64,000 bases of DNA from Sphingomonas astaxanthinifaciens DSM 22298 (GTDB lineage Bacteria; Pseudomonadota; Alphaproteobacteria; Sphingomonadales; Sphingomonadaceae): positions 186,001-250,000 of the forward strand of contig NZ_JONN01000001.1 of NCBI RefSeq assembly GCF_000711715.1, read 5' to 3'. The notes under the pieces were generated by a model. The model did not search any database. It saw only the letters and a list, made by a program, of their open reading frames with translations, and had not been told where the DNA came from. The position numbers and the translations under genes are program-made. Below are positions 8,285 through 15,754 of the stretch, one piece after another (the stretch's first letter is position 1; each line of letters begins with the position of its first letter).

Positions 8285-9385
8285 TCAGACGTTGAACTTG
8301 AAGTGCAGGACGTCGCCGTCCTGGACCACATATTCCTTGCCTTCCTGGCGCAGCTTGCCGGCATCGCGGGCGCCGGCCTCGCCGTTCAGCGCGACATAGT
8401 CGGCGAAGGCGATGGTCTCGGCCCGGATGAAGCCGCGCTCGAAGTCGGAGTGGATGACGCCCGCGGCCTGCGGGGCTTTCGCCCCCTTCTCGACCGTCCA
8501 GGCGCGCGCTTCCTTGGGGCCGACGGTGAAGAAGGTGATGAGGTGGAGCAGCTCGTAGCCGGCGCGAATGACGCGGGCGAGGCCGGTTTCCTTCAGCCCC
8601 ATCTCGCCGAGGAACTCGAGCCGCTCGGCCTCGTCCATGCCGACCAGCTCGGCCTCGATCGCGGCCGAGACGACGACGGCGTTCGCACCCTCGGCCTTGG
8701 CCTTCTCGAACACCTTGGCCGACAGCGCGTTGCCGTTCGCGGCGTCTTCCTCGTTGACGTTGCAGACGTAGAGCACCGGCTTGGCGGTGATCAGCTGGGC
8801 CTGGGCAAAGACCCGCGCTTCTTCCTCGTCCTTGGGGACGGTCAGCCGGGCCGGCTTGCCCTCGCGCAGCAGCTCGAGCGCCTGGCCGAGCACCGAGGCC
8901 GCGATCTTGCTTTCCTTGTCACCCTGTTGCCCCTTCTTGACGAGATTGGGCACGCGCTTCTCGAGGCTTTCGAGGTCGGACAGCAGGAGCTCGGTCTCGA
9001 CCACGTCGGCGTCGGCCAGCGGGTCGACCTTGTTCGAGACATGCTGGATGTCATCATTCTCGAAGCAGCGCAGCACGTGGACGATGGCGTCCACCTCGCG
9101 GATGTTGCCGAGGAACTGGTTGCCGAGGCCTTCGCCCTGGGATGCCCCCTTCACCAGGCCCGCGATGTCGACGAAGCCCAGCTGGGTCGCGATGATCTTG
9201 GCCGACTTGGCGATGGCGGCCAGCTGGTCGAGCCGGGGATCGGGCACGGCGACCTGGCCGACGTTCGGCTCGATGGTGCAGAACGGATAGTTCGCCGCCT
9301 GCGCCGCCTGCGTTTCGGTCAGCGCGTTGAAGAGGGTCGACTTGCCGACGTTCGGCAGGCCGACGATGCCGCAGCGGAAGCCCAT
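8285..9385 (-). CDS. ychF: Redox-regulated ATPase/GTPase YchF (OLA1 family)
   Basis: A universally conserved translation- and stress-linked P-loop NTPase. The 366-residue length is standard. The P loop GLPNVGKST is at residues 9-17, FVDIAGLVKGAS is the switch II region, a coiled-coil insertion follows, and the C-terminal TGS domain ends in the family's fixed HFKFNV. NxxE in place of NKxD (CNVNEED) agrees with the ATP preference known for this family. Its stop lies 182 bases from the convergent deacetylase gene; that gap (8104-8284) holds no feature I recognise. Confidence 0.97.
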   Translation of the reverse strand: MGFRCGIVGLPNVGKSTLFNALTETQAAQAANYPFCTIEPNVGQVAVPDPRLDQLAAIAKSAKIIATQLGFVDIAGLVKGASQGEGLGNQFLGNIREVDAIVHVLRCFENDDIQHVSNKVDPLADADVVETELLLSDLESLEKRVPNLVKKGQQGDKESKIAASVLGQALELLREGKPARLTVPKDEEEARVFAQAQLITAKPVLYVCNVNEEDAANGNALSAKVFEKAKAEGANAVVVSAAIEAELVGMDEAERLEFLGEMGLKETGLARVIRAGYELLHLITFFTVGPKEARAWTVEKGAKAPQAAGVIHSDFERGFIRAETIAFADYVALNGEAGARDAGKLRQEGKEYVVQDGDVLHFKFNV

Positions 9386-9508
9386 GGATCGTCCTTGTTG
9401 GAGTTTGCGGCGCCCTAGCCAGCAAGCACGGTTTTTACCAGCCTTTCACCGTCGGTCTCTCCGAGGGCGGAACAGTGGGGGAGACGATTCATATTCGGGC
9501 GTAAAGGA

Positions 9509-10285
9509 TTGGGCGGTAGCGCGGCACCGGCGAGGCGGCAGCCCGAGGACGGACGGGAGTGGGTCGACAAGTATCTCGCCCAGACCGACCGGCCGGGCTC
9601 TGCGGGCTTTGCCGAGGCGCTCGGCCACGCATTGTTCGACGCTTCCTATCGAATGATGAAGGACGAGCGCGCGGTTCAGATCGAGGCGGTCGTGGCGATG
9701 CTCGCCTCGGTCGGCGGCTATTTCTGCATCCTGCCGGTGCTCAATGCGCTGAAAGAGGCGGGGATGGCCCCAGCCGACATCGGGATGCTGACAATCCAGG
9801 GCGCCGACGGCGCGACCTATCACTTCGGCGACGCGCCCAACCGATTGCTGTGCGAGCATCAATTGTCGGTGGTCAGCCTGGTCTTCGGCGCCGCCCAGGA
9901 ACATGGCGGCAAGGTCAGCATGGAGCTGATCCACGCCGAAATGAGCCATGTCGCGAGCCTCGTCGGATCGCCCGATTTCATGACCCTCGACCTTCCCGCG
10001 ACGATCACGGTGGATTCGCCGCGCAACTGGCTCAAGGTCGCGCTGCCATTCGTCCGCAAGGCGATCGCGGACGCCTTCGTCACCGACCTCCGCCGCCAGG
10101 GCATGCCCGAAGCCATGCTGGTCGGGGCCGAGCCGCCGCTGTTCATGCTCCACCGGATCGTCGGCTTCGCGCTCCAGCAGGCGATCGACGTCGGGCACCA
10201 GGCGCTCGACGCGACCACCCTCGCCCGGATCGCGCTGCAATGCGCCGTCCGGACGGCCAAGCTGGACCCGGCGGCGCTCGCCTAG
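9509..10285 (+). CDS. Hypothetical protein, about 258 residues
   Basis: I do not recognise this protein. It reads like real coding sequence throughout, with hydrophobic helices (VQIEAVVAMLASVGGYFCILPVLNAL; FMLHRIVGFALQQAI) and an acidic N-terminus, but no signal peptide or catalytic motif. The start is uncertain: TTG at 9509 has AAAGGA almost touching it, and the first conserved-looking stretch begins near residue 15. The stop codon lies in a CTAG shared with the convergent oxygenase gene. Confidence 0.65.
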   Translation: MGGSAAPARRQPEDGREWVDKYLAQTDRPGSAGFAEALGHALFDASYRMMKDERAVQIEAVVAMLASVGGYFCILPVLNALKEAGMAPADIGMLTIQGADGATYHFGDAPNRLLCEHQLSVVSLVFGAAQEHGGKVSMELIHAEMSHVASLVGSPDFMTLDLPATITVDSPRNWLKVALPFVRKAIADAFVTDLRRQGMPEAMLVGAEPPLFMLHRIVGFALQQAIDVGHQALDATTLARIALQCAVRTAKLDPAALA

Positions 10286-10872
10286 GCGAAATTGAAGCTG
10301 ATGCTCAGCCGCTCGGCCCTGGCGGTGCCGGGCAGCACCTCGTGGCGCAGCCAGCTTTCCCACAGGAGGAGCTGGCCGGGCCTCGGCTGGACGGTGACGA
10401 AGGGCCGCAGGGGCTCGGGGGCGTCGGGGCTGCGGGTCGGGGCGGCCATCATCATCGGCAGGCGCGGATCCTCGAAGCGGATTGCGCCGCCGCCCTCGGG
10501 CACCTCGACGTAGAGCGTTCCCGACAGGATCGAATGCGGGTGGATATGCGCGCTGTGGTGCCCGCCGCCCTTGAGGAGGTTGACCCACAGGCTGTCGAGC
10601 TTGGGCTTGATCGGCCAGGCCAGCTCCCTGGCGAAGCTGACGGCGTGGCGGGTCAGGCGCCTGGCGAGGTCGGCGATGACGGGATCGCGGCGGGGGAGGT
10701 CGTTCAGCGAGGCGTAGCTCGTATAGCCCTTGTAGCCATGCTCGCGGCACCAGCGCCGGCCGGCGCCATCGTCCTCGGCGAGGCTGCGGATCGCATGGGC
10801 CAGCGCGTCCAGCAGGGCGGGCTCGGCGATCTCCGCCTCGTAGAGCGGGGTGACGAAAAGGGTGCGGGACAT
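10282..10872 (-). CDS. Putative 2OG-Fe(II) oxygenase (TIGR02466-like)
   Basis: The 196-residue product has the jelly-roll iron site pattern HSAHIHPHSILSGTLYVEVP (about 108-127), with the HxHxxxxxSGxxY core of the TIGR02466/YPO4013-type putative 2OG-Fe(II) oxygenases, and a C-terminal half GQLLLWESWLRHEV holding the distal histidine, followed by RLSISFN. The ATG at 10872 begins MSRTLFVTPLY, the usual start for this family. Substrate unknown. A paralogue is transcribed divergently from 10974. Confidence 0.75.
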   Translation of the reverse strand: MSRTLFVTPLYEAEIAEPALLDALAHAIRSLAEDDGAGRRWCREHGYKGYTSYASLNDLPRRDPVIADLARRLTRHAVSFARELAWPIKPKLDSLWVNLLKGGGHHSAHIHPHSILSGTLYVEVPEGGGAIRFEDPRLPMMMAAPTRSPDAPEPLRPFVTVQPRPGQLLLWESWLRHEVLPGTARAERLSISFNFA

Positions 10873-10973
10873 GGGCGCTTCGCTTAGCTTGCGGGCCAGG
10901 CTTCCACCAGTGCGCTGGCCGTTGCCAAGGTCGCACGGACCTGCTGTTCCTTGGTGCGGGGCCAACGAGGGGG

Positions 10974-11597
10974 ATGAGGGTGGCGTTCAACGAACCGGAC
11001 GTGCGGGTGCTGTTTCCGACGCCGCTGCTGACCTTCAAGCTGGAAGGAGCCGACGCGCTCAACGCGGGGCTGGTCAAGGAGATTGCGGCGCGGCGGGCGA
11101 AGGAGAAGGGGGTCGAGCGGTCGAACCGCTACGGCTGGCACAGCGACAGCGACCTCTTCGAACGCGCCGAGCCGGCCCATGCCGAACTGGCCGCCGAGCT
11201 GCGCGCGATGATCCGCTCGGCGACCGAGCGGCTCGTCCCCGACCTGCCCAAGGATCTCGTCACCCGGCAGGAGGGGTGGGTCAACGTCAGCCCGGCGCAG
11301 GCCTTCAATGCGCCGCACGACCATCCCGGCGCCTTCTGGTCGGGCTGCTATTACATCAGGGTGCCGGCCTCGGACCGCGATCCGCTGTCGGGGGCGATCG
11401 AGTTCCTCGATCCGCGCGGCTCGATCGGGAGCAACGGGGTGATCGACACGCCCTTCACCCGGCACAAGTTCACCGCCCGGCCGGCCGAGGGGAGCTGCTT
11501 CCTGTGGCCGAGCTTCGTCAAGCACTGGGTCCACCCCAACCGGCTGTCGAAGGACCGCGTGACCGCCGCCTTCAACGCCTGGTTCGCGCGGGTCTGA
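10974..11597 (+). CDS. Putative 2OG-Fe(II) oxygenase (TIGR02466-like), paralogue of the divergent gene
   Basis: The 207-residue protein shares the layout of its neighbour at 10282-10872: a VRVLFPTPLL start, the metal core NAPHDHPGAFWSGCYYIRVP at about 110-129, and SCFLWPSFVKHWVHP with the distal histidine near 182, then VTAAFNAWF. It lacks no expected ligand. The gene starts 101 bases from its divergent paralogue, suggesting a shared control region. GGGGG precedes the ATG. Substrate unknown. Confidence 0.75.
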   Translation: MRVAFNEPDVRVLFPTPLLTFKLEGADALNAGLVKEIAARRAKEKGVERSNRYGWHSDSDLFERAEPAHAELAAELRAMIRSATERLVPDLPKDLVTRQEGWVNVSPAQAFNAPHDHPGAFWSGCYYIRVPASDRDPLSGAIEFLDPRGSIGSNGVIDTPFTRHKFTARPAEGSCFLWPSFVKHWVHPNRLSKDRVTAAFNAWFARV

Positions 11598-11600
11598 GCC

Positions 11601-12173
11601 TCATTCCTGCTGCAGCCGCAGCGCGACGTCGTTCATGAAGCGGGTGTCGTCGCCGTCGGCCAGCCACTCGGCTTCGGCGGCGATGGCGCCGAGGAGGTCG
11701 GACAGCGGCTCCATCTCGCTCTTGGCGTAATTGCCGAGCACGTGCCCGGTCACCCGGTCCTTCGAGCCCGGATGGCCGATCCCGATCCGCACCCGGCGGA
11801 AGTCGGGGCCGAGCGAGGCGTTGATCGAGCGCAGGCCATTGTGCCCGGCAAGCCCGCCGCCGGTGCGGACCTTGACCTTCATCGGCGCGAGATCGAGCTC
11901 GTCGTGGAAGACGGTGAGGGCGGTCTCGTCGGCCTTGAAGAAGCGCAGGGCCTGCTGAACCGCGTCGCCGCTGTCGTTCATGAAGGTCTGCGGCTTGACG
12001 AGGAGGAGGCGGTGGCGGCCGATCCGCCCTTCGGAGACGAGGCTCCGGAATTTCTTGCTCCACGGACCGAAGCCGTGGACCTCGGCGATGGCGTCGAGTG
12101 CCATGAAGCCGACGTTGTGGCGGTGCAGGGCGTATTGGACGCCGGGGTTACCGAGACCGACCCAGAGTTGCAT
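11601..12173 (-). CDS. pth: Peptidyl-tRNA hydrolase
   Basis: Frees tRNA from prematurely released peptidyl-tRNA. The 190-residue protein opens MQLWVGLGNPGVQYALHRHNVGF, with the catalytic His in the RHNVGF stretch (about 20), then KPQTFMNDSG (about 60-69), the catalytic Asp in FHDELDLAPMK (about 92), and GGGLAGHNGLRSI with a tRNA-binding His/Asn pair. It is followed on the minus strand after rplY, the common pth-rplY pairing. The stop lies three bases from that of the convergent oxygenase. Confidence 0.97.
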   Translation of the reverse strand: MQLWVGLGNPGVQYALHRHNVGFMALDAIAEVHGFGPWSKKFRSLVSEGRIGRHRLLLVKPQTFMNDSGDAVQQALRFFKADETALTVFHDELDLAPMKVKVRTGGGLAGHNGLRSINASLGPDFRRVRIGIGHPGSKDRVTGHVLGNYAKSEMEPLSDLLGAIAAEAEWLADGDDTRFMNDVALRLQQE

Positions 12174-12182
12174 CGCGCCGGT

Positions 12183-12296
12183 GCCCTTCGACAGAACTTA
12201 TCCTGAGCGACGCCGCAGGTGGCGTCGATGGGCGCTTCGCGCTTCGCTCAGGACAAACGAGCATGAACCCGTTCATCCTGAGCGAAGTCGAAAGAC
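12183..12296. repeat. Cluster of TTCGACTTCGCTCAGGA-type inverted repeats
   Basis: Three copies of one motif lie in the rplY-pth gap: CTTCGACAGAACTTATCCTGAGCG (12184-12207), TTCGCGCTTCGCTCAGGACA (12237-12256) and GTTCATCCTGAGCGAAGTCG (12271-12290). Facing copies can fold as a long hairpin. The same motif recurs at 13056-13126 on the other side of rplY. Confidence 0.7.
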
Positions 12297-12309
12297 GCTT
12301 TGGGAAGGC

Positions 12310-12939
12310 TTACTCGCCTTCGCCTTCGCCTTCACCCTCGGTGACGGTGGTGTCACCTTCGTCGCTCTTCAGCGCCGACGGGGCCACGATCGTCGCGATG
12401 GTGAAGTCGCGATCGGTGATGGTCGGGGTCGCGCCCTTGGGCAGGGTCACGTTCGAGATGTGGATCGAGTCGCCGACGTCGAGGCCCTTGAGGCTGATCT
12501 CGATGTCGTCGGGGATCTCGGCCGCGTCGACGCTCAGCTCGACGTCATGCTTGACGATGTTGAGCACTGCGCCGCGCTTGATGCCGGGGCTCTCCTCTTC
12601 GTCGGTGAAGCGCACGGGCACCGCGACGGTGACCTTGCTGTGCTCGCCGATGCGAAGGAAGTCGACGTGGGTCGGGCGGCTGGTCACGGGGTGGAACTGC
12701 ACGTCCTTGGGCAGGGTGCGGGTCTTCTTGCCACCGGCGTCAATCATCACGACCGAATTCATGAAGTGACCGGTCGAGAGCATCTTGGCGAGGAGCTTCT
12801 CCTCGACGTGGATGCTCAGCGGCTCCTGGTTGGCGCCATAGACAACGGCGGGGACCCGGCCTTGGTTACGCAGCTCACGGGAGGCTCCCTTGCCGGCCCG
12901 GTCGCGCGTCTCGGCGGGCAGCGTCAGCTGTTCGCTCAT
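12310..12939 (-). CDS. rplY: Ribosomal protein bL25 with CTC-type C-terminal domain
   Basis: A 5S rRNA-binding protein of the large subunit. The 209-residue length is that of the long L25/Ctc form: an N-terminal beta-barrel ([26 protein letters not shown], residues about 9-34) and a C-terminal TL5 domain ([19 protein letters not shown] near 85, and [15 protein letters not shown]). It ends in an acidic GEGEGEGE tail encoded by a short GAAGGC-type repeat. ATG at 12939 has AAGGAAA upstream. It is placed beside pth as in many bacteria, and preceded by a terminator-like hairpin. Confidence 0.95.
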   Translation of the reverse strand: MSEQLTLPAETRDRAGKGASRELRNQGRVPAVVYGANQEPLSIHVEEKLLAKMLSTGHFMNSVVMIDAGGKKTRTLPKDVQFHPVTSRPTHVDFLRIGEHSKVTVAVPVRFTDEEESPGIKRGAVLNIVKHDVELSVDAAEIPDDIEISLKGLDVGDSIHISNVTLPKGATPTITDRDFTIATIVAPSALKSDEGDTTVTEGEGEGEGE

Positions 12940-12962
12940 GCGTGCATTTCCTTGAAAAGAGT

Positions 12963-13007
12963 AAAAAACCGCTCCCCACGCCTCCAGGGATGACCATGCA
13001 GGAGCGG
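12963..13007 (-). terminator. Intrinsic terminator or leader attenuator ahead of rplY
   Basis: On the minus strand CCGCTCC (13007-13001) pairs with GGAGCGG (12975-12969), followed by six T. It lies 24 bases before the rplY start codon, so it either ends the upstream pseudouridine synthase transcript or acts in the rplY leader. Confidence 0.6.
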
Positions 13008-13055
13008 GCGGGCGCATAGCGCGGGACCGGCGAAATGGCAAATTCAGTCCCTGCC

Positions 13056-13126
13056 CCGTTCGTGCTGAGCGAAGTCGAAGCACGTTGGCGCGGGCGCCCT
13101 TCGACTTCGCTCAGGGCGAATGGACT
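13056..13126. repeat. Inverted repeat of the TTCGACTTCGCTCAG family
   Basis: CCGTTCGTGCTGAGCGAAG (from 13057) faces CCCTTCGACTTCGCTCAGGG (from 13099). The arms form a long hairpin and match the cluster at 12183-12296. The right arm reaches the stop codon of the pseudouridine synthase gene. Confidence 0.7.
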
Positions 13127-13976
13127 ACTTTTTTACCGGAGGAGCCTTCAGGGTCTGGCGGAAGCGGAACAGCTCCTCGCGCTGGACCTCGCCGACCTGG
13201 CCCGGATCGAGGTCGAGCATGGTGAATGGCCCGTAGCTGGTGCGGATCAGGCGACTGACCTGCAGCCCCAAATGGGCGAGGACCCGGCGGACCTCGCGGT
13301 TCTTGCCCTCGGTGAGCGCGAGCTCGATCCAGCAGTTGCGGCCGGTGCGGCGCTCGAGATTCGCGTCGATCGAGCCGTAGCGGATGCCTTCGATCTCGAC
13401 GCCTTCGGACAGTTCCTCGAGCTGGGCCTGGCTGACGTCGCCGAACGCACGGGCACGGTAGCGGCGGACCACCGCTGTCGAGGGCAGCTCGAGCTGGCGC
13501 TTCAATTCCCCGTCGTTGGTGAGGAGCAGCAGTCCCTCGGTCATGAAGTCGAGGCGGCCGACGGGCATCACCCGCGGCAGCCCGCCGGGCAGGCGGTCGT
13601 AGATGGTCGGCCGACCCTTGGGGTCGAAGGCGGCGGTGAGGCAGCCGGCCGGCTTGTAGAAGCGCCACAGGCGCGCGGCGGCGGGCGGGGCGACGGGCTT
13701 GCCGTCGACCGTCACGCCCTTCAGATCCTCGAGCAAGGTCGCGGGGGTGGTCAGGACGTCGCCGTCGAGCGCGATCCGACCTTCCGCAATCATCCGTTCG
13801 ATGTCGCGGCGCGAGGCGACGCCGGCGCGGGCGAGCAGCTTGGCGATGCGCTGCGGACCCGATTCGCGCGGTTCGGGGCGCGTCGTTTTGACGGGCGAAT
13901 TCCGGCGAACCGGATTATTATCGCGGCGCGGCGGTCGCTGTGGACCGCGAGCACCTGTCGTTCGTTGCGGGGGCAA
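13125..13976 (-). CDS. Pseudouridine synthase of the RsuA/RluB family
   Basis: Modifies uridine in rRNA. After a basic, Arg/Pro-rich leader comes an S4 domain (QRIAKLLARAGVASRRDIERMI), then the catalytic domain with GRLDFMTEGLLLLTNDGEL, whose Asp is the nucleophile, KRYRA-like VRRYRAR, and GKNREVRRVLAHLGLQVSRLIRTSYGPF. This pattern fits RluB (23S U2605) best. Start: TTG at 13976 has GAGGA about ten bases upstream; GTG at 14027 would add 17 residues and overlap the divergent receiver gene. The choice is uncertain. Confidence 0.85.
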   Translation of the reverse strand: MPPQRTTGARGPQRPPRRDNNPVRRNSPVKTTRPEPRESGPQRIAKLLARAGVASRRDIERMIAEGRIALDGDVLTTPATLLEDLKGVTVDGKPVAPPAAARLWRFYKPAGCLTAAFDPKGRPTIYDRLPGGLPRVMPVGRLDFMTEGLLLLTNDGELKRQLELPSTAVVRRYRARAFGDVSQAQLEELSEGVEIEGIRYGSIDANLERRTGRNCWIELALTEGKNREVRRVLAHLGLQVSRLIRTSYGPFTMLDLDPGQVGEVQREELFRFRQTLKAPPVKK

Positions 13977-14000
13977 GACAAAATTCCTCGAGGAGTAAGG

Positions 14001-14462
14001 ATGCTGTTCGGCACACGGGAACGCCACGTCAAGCGCATCCTCATCGTCGAGGACGAACCGCTGGTGGCCTTCGACAATGAAACCATGGTCGAGGGCGCCG
14101 GCTACACGGTCGTCGCGACGGTGGACAGGGTGCGCGAGGCGCTGGCCGCGCTGGCCCGCGAACTGGCGCCCGAGGCGACGGACGGCGGGGTCGACCTCAT
14201 CCTGACCGACATCAACCTGCGCGGCGCGCGCAGCGGGATCGATCTCGCGGCCGAGGCCAAGAAATTGGGCATCCCCGTCCTGTTCGCCACCGCCACGCCG
14301 CCCGAGGGCGGGGAGGGGCTGGCGATGGGCGTGCTGCTCAAGCCCTATAACGAGCGGCGCCTCAAGGCGGCGCTGAAGGCGGTCGACGACCTCCTCGCGG
14401 GCAAGAAGAAAGTGAAGGCGCCCGACGGGGTGATCCTCTACCCGCCGCCGCTCGCCGCCTGA
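14001..14462 (+). CDS. Stand-alone response-regulator receiver protein
   Basis: The 153-residue protein is a single receiver domain: KRILIVEDEPLVAFD near 12-26 with the acidic pocket, the phospho-acceptor Asp in LILTDINLRG (about 73), VLFATATPP with the switch Thr, and LLKPYNERRL with the conserved Lys-Pro. No output domain follows, so it acts through protein contacts, as FixJ/CpdR-like or DivK-like single receivers do. AGGAGTAAGG precedes the ATG. No kinase is adjacent. Its stop is three bases from that of the convergent Rieske gene. Confidence 0.85.
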   Translation: MLFGTRERHVKRILIVEDEPLVAFDNETMVEGAGYTVVATVDRVREALAALARELAPEATDGGVDLILTDINLRGARSGIDLAAEAKKLGIPVLFATATPPEGGEGLAMGVLLKPYNERRLKAALKAVDDLLAGKKKVKAPDGVILYPPPLAA

Positions 14463-14465
14463 GTC

Positions 14466-15614
14466 TCAGTCGCCAAGCGCCTTCCCGATCAGGGCATGGA
14501 AGTCGGCGATCCCGTGTTCGAGGGTGCCGAGGGTGATCTCGTCGAGGAGCCCGCTGGCAAGGCCCTGCTGCCCGAGCGCGGCGGCGCGAAAATCCTCGCC
14601 GCCGAACGTGCCCTCGTCGAGCAGGGCCCAGCTGCGCGCCCAATGCGCCTCTTCCTCGGCGGTCCGCGGCGGCTCGGGGATCAGCATGATGTTCTCAACC
14701 AGGGTCCGGCCGACGTCCTGCGGCTGGCAGACCAGCAGGTTCACGTAATCGGGACTGACGATCAGGATCGTGTTGGGGAAGAAGTGATAGGTGTAGGTGA
14801 CCGCACGGCGGAGCTGGCCCCAGTCGTCGCGGTCGATCCCGGTAAGATAGTCGGTGCGGCCGACCGCGGCGCGCTGGTGGGGCCCGATCCGGTCGGCGAC
14901 CGTGATCCCGTCGGCGAAGAAGGGGGCGATGGTCGCCGCGTGGAGCCGCTGGACGTGATAGCTTTCGAGGAAGGCGTCGACGATCAGCTTCCAGTTGGCT
15001 GGCACGTCGTGGGTGCGGCGCCGGTAGAGGTGAAGATGCCCGAGCCCGAACGCTTCCATGTCGGGGGCGAGCGCCTCGACGGCGGAGAAATCCGCATGGT
15101 CGTCATGGGCGAACCAGATCAGGCCGCCGCTCTCGTGCGCGGGGAAGCGACGGAGCGACTGCTCGGTCTTGTCGAGCCCGGGGAAGCATTCGGGCCGGGG
15201 CAAGGCGGCGAGAGCGCCATCGGGCTGGTAGGCCCAGGCATGATAGGGGCAGACGATCCGCGCGGCCGGGACCAGGCCCTCGGCCTCGACCAGGCGGGTG
15301 CCGCGATGGCGGCAGACGTTGGCAAGGACATGGACCTCGCCGTGGCCGTCGCGGCTGACGAGGAGCGGGGTGCCGTAGGCATCGTGCGCCAGCGCCTCGC
15401 GCGGCCGCGGCAGCATCGCCGACGGTCCGAGCAGCAGCGGCAGGCGCGCGAACAGGCTCTGCTGCTCGTCTTCGAAGCGAGCGGGATCGGTATAGAGGCT
15501 GGCGGGGAGGCGGGCGATCCCCCGACCCTCGTCGGCTTGGCCCGTCGCCAACTGCTGGGCCAGCGCGGCCTGTCCGGGCGTCGGGCGCGCCGACTTGGGG
15601 AACGCATCCATCAC
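14466..15614 (-). CDS. Aromatic-ring-hydroxylating-type Rieske oxygenase, alpha subunit
   Basis: The 382-residue protein has the Rieske 2Fe-2S site CRHRGTRL-x-CPYHAW at about 85-110 (CxH, 17 residues, CxxH) and a catalytic domain with VDAFLESYHVQRLHAATI (about 208-225), which holds the two iron histidines of the mononuclear site, and a C-terminal Asp/Glu region. It resembles the broad family including choline monooxygenase-like and phenylpropionate dioxygenase-like alpha subunits. No beta subunit, ferredoxin or reductase gene is adjacent. Substrate unknown. The start may be 15614 or 15611 (two ATGs in a row). Confidence 0.85.
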   Translation of the reverse strand: MMDAFPKSARPTPGQAALAQQLATGQADEGRGIARLPASLYTDPARFEDEQQSLFARLPLLLGPSAMLPRPREALAHDAYGTPLLVSRDGHGEVHVLANVCRHRGTRLVEAEGLVPAARIVCPYHAWAYQPDGALAALPRPECFPGLDKTEQSLRRFPAHESGGLIWFAHDDHADFSAVEALAPDMEAFGLGHLHLYRRRTHDVPANWKLIVDAFLESYHVQRLHAATIAPFFADGITVADRIGPHQRAAVGRTDYLTGIDRDDWGQLRRAVTYTYHFFPNTILIVSPDYVNLLVCQPQDVGRTLVENIMLIPEPPRTAEEEAHWARSWALLDEGTFGGEDFRAAALGQQGLASGLLDEITLGTLEHGIADFHALIGKALGD

Positions 15615-15754
15615 CGGCGAGACTGCGCCTGTGGCGGCCCGAGCGCAAGCGCCGATGGGTCCACGCGCTCACCCCCTGTTCAGCGCGGGTGCGGCTGCTA
15701 GGGTCGGGCAACAGTTGAGTGGGGGTGGGACGATTGGCAGGCGCGACGGCGAAG

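Noticed and set aside
9446..11077. 543-residue minus-strand frame spanning the hypothetical and both oxygenase genes
   Set aside because: It reads across real genes on both strands and has no motif; the genes within are supported by their own motifs.
12310..12360. Acidic GE repeat at the end of rplY as a frameshift or tandem repeat of interest
   Set aside because: Acidic C-terminal tails are usual for long L25/Ctc proteins; the repeat is short and in frame.
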